NCBI GenBank assembly: GCA_003695835.1
Contig: RFHN01000247.1
Location: forward strand, 1 to 6,897
Direction of reading: 5' to 3'
DNA: 6,897 bases
Source of the DNA: Armatimonadota bacterium
Lineage (GTDB): Bacteria > Armatimonadota > Fimbriimonadia > Fimbriimonadales > ATM1
In this document: positions 6,248-6,897 of the stretch, in pieces
How the letters are laid out: every line of letters starts with the position of its first letter
Position numbering within the stretch: position 1 is the stretch's first letter
Program-made: the position numbers and the translations under genes
The notes under the pieces: model-generated
Databases searched by the model: none
Told to the model about the DNA's origin: nothing
The model's input: the letters and a program-made list of their open reading frames with translations, nothing else

Positions 6248-6609
6248 GAAACTTCTATTTTTCTGTCCTGGTTTTCCAGCAACCCTTCGTCGGTCAAGTC
6301 CCGGAAGAAGCAGGAACGATATCCCTCATGGCAGGCGACGCCGACCTGCTCCACCTGGATCAGAAGCGCGTCCTTGTCGCAATCCACGCTGATCCGTTTG
6401 ACCTTTTGGAGGTGTCCGCTCGTCTCGCCCTTCACCCAATACTGCTGTCGGGAGCGGCTCCAATAGGTGCAAAGCCCGCTCTCCATCGTCCGGCGCAGGG
6501 ACTCGGCATTCATGTAGGCCACCATCAGCACCTCGCCATTTTCCGCGTCCTGGATCACGGCGGGGATTAGGCCACTCGCATCGAACTTGAGGTTTTCGAT
6601 TTCGCTCAC
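6244..6609 (-). CDS. hisI: Phosphoribosyl-AMP cyclohydrolase (HisI), stand-alone
   Basis: HisI hydrolyses phosphoribosyl-AMP to the ProFAR precursor, the third step of histidine biosynthesis, in the cytoplasm. The 121-residue protein shows the full family signature: VLMVAYMNAESL (27-38), TYWSRSRQQYWVKGETSGHLQKV (48-70), VDCDKDALLIQVEQVG (75-90) and ACHEGYRSCFFR (92-103). The acidic triad D76, D78, D80 is the Mg site, and C77, C93 and C100 are the zinc cysteines known from the dimeric enzyme. It ends after the cyclohydrolase domain, so there is no HisE fusion and a separate HisE is expected elsewhere. The start is GTG at 6609; the nearest upstream stop is near 6667, but no better start lies between. 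Ribosome-site match is weak (GAAGGG about 13 nt away). It appears to be the first gene of the minus-strand cluster, separated from the other his genes within the window, and its stop overlaps the usp ATG. Confidence 0.97.
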   Translation of the reverse strand: MSEIENLKFDASGLIPAVIQDAENGEVLMVAYMNAESLRRTMESGLCTYWSRSRQQYWVKGETSGHLQKVKRISVDCDKDALLIQVEQVGVACHEGYRSCFFRDLTDEGLLENQDRKIEVS

Positions 6610-6610
6610 T

Positions 6611-6624
6611 GGTAAGAGATTACC
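6611..6624. repeat. Small inverted repeat next to the hisI start
   Basis: GGTAA-GAGA-TTACC is a perfect 5-bp inverted repeat with a 4-base loop, one base before the hisI GTG. In the hisI transcript it could form a small hairpin over the ribosome-binding region, or serve as an operator half-site pair. On the minus strand it also contains TAATCT, a weak TAnnnT-type -10 candidate 7 nt from the GTG. The stem is short, so function is uncertain. Confidence 0.3.
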
Positions 6625-6638
6625 CTTCGGAACTTCGG
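6625..6638. repeat. Direct repeat CTTCGG-AA-CTTCGG
   Basis: Two identical hexamers separated by two bases, adjoining the inverted repeat, in the divergent spacer between hisI and the porin-like gene. It could be a regulator site, but with an 8-bp period it is short enough to be chance. Confidence 0.3.
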
Positions 6639-6693
6639 AGAGTGCCGGCGCCGTAACGAATCCTTAACGTCCCTTTGTGGGAAACTGCGGGGC

Positions 6694-6698
6694 GGAGG
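6694..6698 (+). promoter_or_regulatory. Ribosome binding site of the porin-like gene
   Basis: GGAGG is 8 nt before the ATG at 6707 but only 2 nt before the in-frame ATG at 6701, so it selects 6707 as the likely start. Confidence 0.7.
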
Positions 6699-6706
6699 AC
6701 ATGACC

Positions 6707-6897
6707 ATGAAAAGATATGTTCCAATCCTAATCAGCGTTTTCGGCGCCACTCTCGCCGCAACAGCGGGAGCCCAAGACCAGGGCAAGCTCTCCGGGCTCA
6801 TCTTCGGAGACTTCTATCAGGTGTTCGGCCACAACGACCCGACGATTGAAGATCTGAACGGTTTCTGGGTGCGCCGGGTGTACCTGACCTACGACAA
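6707..6897 (+). CDS. Porin-like outer-membrane protein, N-terminal part, truncated by window edge
   Basis: Only the first 63 residues are present and the frame is open to the right edge. The start at 6707 is preferred over ATG 6701 because of GGAGG spacing. MKRYVPILISVFGATLAATAGAQ is a classic signal peptide: two basic residues, a hydrophobic core and an A-G-A cleavage site after residue 22. The mature N-terminus alternates polar and hydrophobic residues in KLSGLIFGDFYQVFGHND (27-44), then NGFWVRRVYLTYD (51-63). The GDFY and GFxxRRxYxTYD patterns resemble the first strands of uncharacterised porin-like outer-membrane beta-barrels; this is from memory of such families, not a search. If right, it shows the host has an outer membrane. 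It diverges from hisI across 97 bp. Any substrate is unknown, and another secreted beta-protein is possible. Confidence 0.75.
   Translation, partial: MKRYVPILISVFGATLAATAGAQDQGKLSGLIFGDFYQVFGHNDPTIEDLNGFWVRRVYLTYD

Larger units (their letters stand above)
1760..6609 (-). other. Putative operon hisI-usp-uvrB-amidohydrolase
   Basis: Four co-oriented genes are packed with ATGA overlaps at 6244-6247 and 3253-3256 and a single 25-bp gap at 5311-5335. This spacing is typical of one transcript, with coupled translation inside each overlapping pair. The main promoter should lie in the 6610-6706 spacer, and a second start before uvrB is possible. No terminator is visible after the last gene, because it converges directly on the plus-strand gene. 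Confidence 0.7.

Noticed and set aside
6701..6706. ATG at 6701 as start of the porin-like gene
   Set aside because: Only 2 nt separate it from GGAGG, whereas the ATG at 6707 has the usual 8-nt spacing and begins a better signal peptide (MKRYV).

Overview
The window is ordinary, gene-dense chromosomal DNA from a G+C-rich bacterium, roughly 60% G+C by eye. Nearly every base is coding. There is no tRNA, rRNA, CRISPR array, insertion sequence or phage-like gene. The start of a secreted, porin-like protein at the right edge points to a diderm (outer-membrane) bacterium. Stand-alone HisI, the Thermus-like Walker A of UvrB and the short signal peptides fit a lineage such as Armatimonadota/Fimbriimonadia. 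That assignment is a low-confidence guess, because no phylogenetic marker can be compared here.

Layout from left to right: (1) the 5' half of leuC on the minus strand, running off the left edge; (2) a 38-bp divergent spacer; (3) an unrecognised, probably exported 341-residue protein on the plus strand (738-1763), whose stop codon overlaps the next gene tail to tail; (4) a tightly packed minus-strand cluster, in transcription order hisI (6609-6244), a tandem-domain universal stress protein (6247-5336), uvrB (5310-3253) and a YtcJ-like amidohydrolase (3256-1760); (5) a 97-bp divergent spacer with a small inverted repeat and a direct repeat; (6) the start of a plus-strand outer-membrane porin-like gene (6707 to the right edge).

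The four minus-strand genes are joined by ATGA start/stop overlaps (hisI/usp and uvrB/amidohydrolase) and a 25-bp gap (usp/uvrB), so they probably form one transcription unit. The contents are mixed: one histidine biosynthesis step, a stress protein, the damage-recognition helicase of nucleotide excision repair and a metal-dependent hydrolase of unknown substrate. This looks more like a housekeeping/stress operon than a dedicated pathway. leuC adds leucine biosynthesis on a separate transcript.

I found no convincing new biological system. The points most worth a second look are the mixed hisI-usp-uvrB-amidohydrolase operon, the stress protein with one degenerate and one intact nucleotide-binding half, the basic C-terminal tail of UvrB, -10-like hexamers placed very close to start codons, and the unknown exported protein packed against leuC.
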